Origin: Candidatus Parcubacteria bacterium
GTDB lineage: Bacteria; Patescibacteriota; Microgenomatia; Levybacterales; GWA1-39-11
Assembly (NCBI GenBank): GCA_003599595.1
Contig: QZIP01000006.1
Location: forward strand, 1-40,875
Length of the DNA stretch: 40,875 nt
Reading direction: 5' to 3'
Within the stretch, counting starts at the first letter, position 1. Each line of letters opens with the position of its first letter. Of the stretch, positions 39,423 to 40,875 are shown piece by piece. Below the pieces are notes generated by a model. The model ran no database searches, was not told the origin of the DNA, and was given only the letters and a program-made list of their open reading frames with translations. Position numbers and translations under genes: made by a program.

Positions 39423-40721
39423 TTAAGTTTTAGACAGACCCGCAATAAATGCGGCCATTACCTGAGAAAACACAAACAACTCATCTCTTAACAAGAATTC
39501 ATTTGGAACATGTGCTTCCGTAAGATGTCCTGGTCCAAATATGGTTGTTGGCGTACCAGTTGCTATATAAAGTCTCATGTCGCAGGGTGAAGGAAATCCA
39601 GTTTCCGATAGGGGTCTATTTAAGAATTTTCCTGCTTGAATTAACGCATCGGGTATTGTTCTCTCAGATGAAATTGCCCCATCGAAACTCATATTCGAAA
39701 GAGAGATAGAAGCATTAAGAGATGGTTCAGAGGCTAATGTTTCTTCAAGAAGATTTTGAATGTCTTGGCGAGTTTGTTGAGGTGAAGAAAATAAAACTCC
39801 CTCAAGATTGCATGTTTCTGCCGGAACTGCAGGGTCCTGCCCTCCAGCAATTCTTCCAGTCACAAGAGGATTAACATTGCTCTCTTCAAACCCCGGCACG
39901 CCTACAATTACTTGTTTAAGCTTGGCACGTAAGCCGTTTAAACGATTATGTATTTCGACTGCAACATCAATAGCGCTTTGTCCTTCCGATGCTTGAGACA
40001 TATGCACCGGCGTTCCCCAACTTTTTGCCTGAAAGTGATGAAAGCCTAAGCTTGATTGATTAATCGTAAGACCTGTTGGTTCAGCAATTAATGCCCAGTC
40101 TGCCTTAGGACCATCAATAAGACATTTTAAAGTGCCATTCCCGCCTATTTCTTCATCAGCAACGCTATGAAATAAAATATTAACTTGCGGCGCTAAAGGA
40201 CTATTAAGAATATGCTTTAAAGAAAACAATAATCCAGCAACGCCACCGAGCATGTCTGTAGCCCCTCTTCCGTATATCCGATCACCTACAATAGATCCAC
40301 TTCTCCAAAGTGCTGGATCTTTCCATGTCTTTGGATCAAAAACCGGCTCAACATCAACATGTCCATTCAAAGCAAGCGTAGGAGCTTTATCATCAATATG
40401 TAAGATGCCCAATTGAGTAAGATTTTTTTCGGGAGAATAATGTTCAAATCGAGATCCCCAATCTTTAACTCGTGTATAAAGAGAGTGATTTCTCATAACA
40501 TCTTCTTGCACGTGTACTTCTTTAACCTGAAATCCTAATGATGTAAGCTCTCTACGAACGATAGATTGCGCTACTTTAATTCCGCTACCATCTTCTATAT
40601 AGGTTGGATAACATCGAATAAGATCTCCTACTAAATTTTCCAAATAAGGTCTATCTTTCTCCATTGAAGAAAGAATAGGCTCCAATACTTCTTTGGGTAA
40701 GCTATCTCTTTCGTTATGCAT
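39423..40721 (-). CDS. M20-family deacylase/peptidase (ArgE/DapE/CPG2-like)
   Basis: The 432-residue zinc enzyme has the metal and catalytic motifs NGHVDVEP (His and Asp), YGRGATDMLGG (Asp), and DEEIGGNG (Glu-Glu). A dimerisation region and the final FGPGHLTEAHVPNEF (His ligand) follow. The family removes acyl groups from amino acids or cleaves small peptides. Leading an operon of aminotransferases and a FemAB-like enzyme, it may deacylate an amino-sugar precursor or free an amino acid donor. The specific substrate is unknown. Confidence 0.88.
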   Translation of the reverse strand: MHNERDSLPKEVLEPILSSMEKDRPYLENLVGDLIRCYPTYIEDGSGIKVAQSIVRRELTSLGFQVKEVHVQEDVMRNHSLYTRVKDWGSRFEHYSPEKNLTQLGILHIDDKAPTLALNGHVDVEPVFDPKTWKDPALWRSGSIVGDRIYGRGATDMLGGVAGLLFSLKHILNSPLAPQVNILFHSVADEEIGGNGTLKCLIDGPKADWALIAEPTGLTINQSSLGFHHFQAKSWGTPVHMSQASEGQSAIDVAVEIHNRLNGLRAKLKQVIVGVPGFEESNVNPLVTGRIAGGQDPAVPAETCNLEGVLFSSPQQTRQDIQNLLEETLASEPSLNASISLSNMSFDGAISSERTIPDALIQAGKFLNRPLSETGFPSPCDMRLYIATGTPTTIFGPGHLTEAHVPNEFLLRDELFVFSQVMAAFIAGLSKT

Positions 40722-40875
40722 ATTAGTAACTAATGTTAACCTTATAATATCATATCTACGTTATTAAGGGAATAAATTAGGGTATTATGTACTTACGGGA
40801 CGAGATATAATGAATCGTGTCGGCAATTAAGACTGTCTATTCAAGCAAATTAAGCGATAGGGACATACTTTTACA
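40722..40875. other. Non-coding window end with AT-rich promoter-like sites
   Basis: On the minus strand a TATTATAAG lies about 20-25 nt before the M20 ATG and could be its -10. On the plus strand GATATAATG near 40805 resembles a -10 firing out of the window. No complete gene is present. Confidence 0.3.

Noticed and set aside
1-40875. CRISPR arrays or cas genes
   Set aside because: No evenly spaced direct repeats with unique spacers and no Cas-like protein were seen. The repeats present are palindromic elements or tandem heptamers.

Overview
This is an AT-rich bacterial chromosome segment with about 38 intact genes and several broken ones. Gene content and style point to a Candidate Phyla Radiation (Patescibacteria) bacterium, probably Microgenomates-like. 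The signs are archaeal-type AspRS, DUF3467, RNHCP and AAAAGTC repeats, several families of short palindromes, a tRNA without encoded CCA, and many genes whose -10 box sits only 6-8 nt before the start codon. The lineage call is an inference from content; no marker phylogeny was possible.

Region 1 (1-13.9 kb) is mostly housekeeping. It holds secD-secF, a YqeY protein, the CCA-adding enzyme, recJ, archaeal-type aspS, gltX, a D,D-carboxypeptidase, a PAP2 phosphatase next to a DgkA-type lipid kinase (a plausible undecaprenol recycling pair), DUF3467, a tRNA-binding protein and small conserved proteins. On the minus strand at 6222-6391 a good sigma70 promoter drives a long bulged rod followed by a rho-independent terminator and then a small unknown ORF. 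This is a candidate sRNA or attenuated leader.

Region 2 (13.9-23.3 kb) is cell wall plus mobile DNA. It contains a decayed alkyladenine glycosylase gene, a GH18 glycosidase coupled to a second D,D-carboxypeptidase with a KIG triad, a membrane protein, a REP-associated tyrosine transposase with its ends and a solo non-autonomous copy, PBP1A, and two GlsB/YeaQ-type membrane proteins.

Region 3 (23.4-27.3 kb) is a signalling module. A soluble GAF-GAF histidine kinase is translationally coupled to an unrecognised P-loop protein and converges on an OmpR-type response regulator. A shared TAAGAW motif in helical phase lies before both the kinase and the regulator.

Region 4 (27.5-32.4 kb) is an accessory hot spot. 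It has a receiver-domain remnant, a P-loop kinase, a PIN toxin-antitoxin pair, tRNA-Gln(CUG) beside a broken partial copy of itself, two GIY-YIG genes (the first bracketed by a tRNA-end duplication and inverted repeats), a cupin, a methyltransferase, a second REP-like family, and a frameshifted serine recombinase.

Region 5 (32.4-40.9 kb) is a surface-sugar locus of two convergent arms. The plus arm has an RNHCP protein, a nucleotide-sugar 6-dehydrogenase and a TIM-barrel protein. The minus arm has an M20 deacylase, a DegT aminotransferase, an NAD-dependent epimerase, a second DegT aminotransferase and a FemAB/GNAT-like transferase, most overlapping by ATGA or separated by 2-4 nt. Together they suggest synthesis and acylation of an amino or uronic acid sugar for the cell surface.
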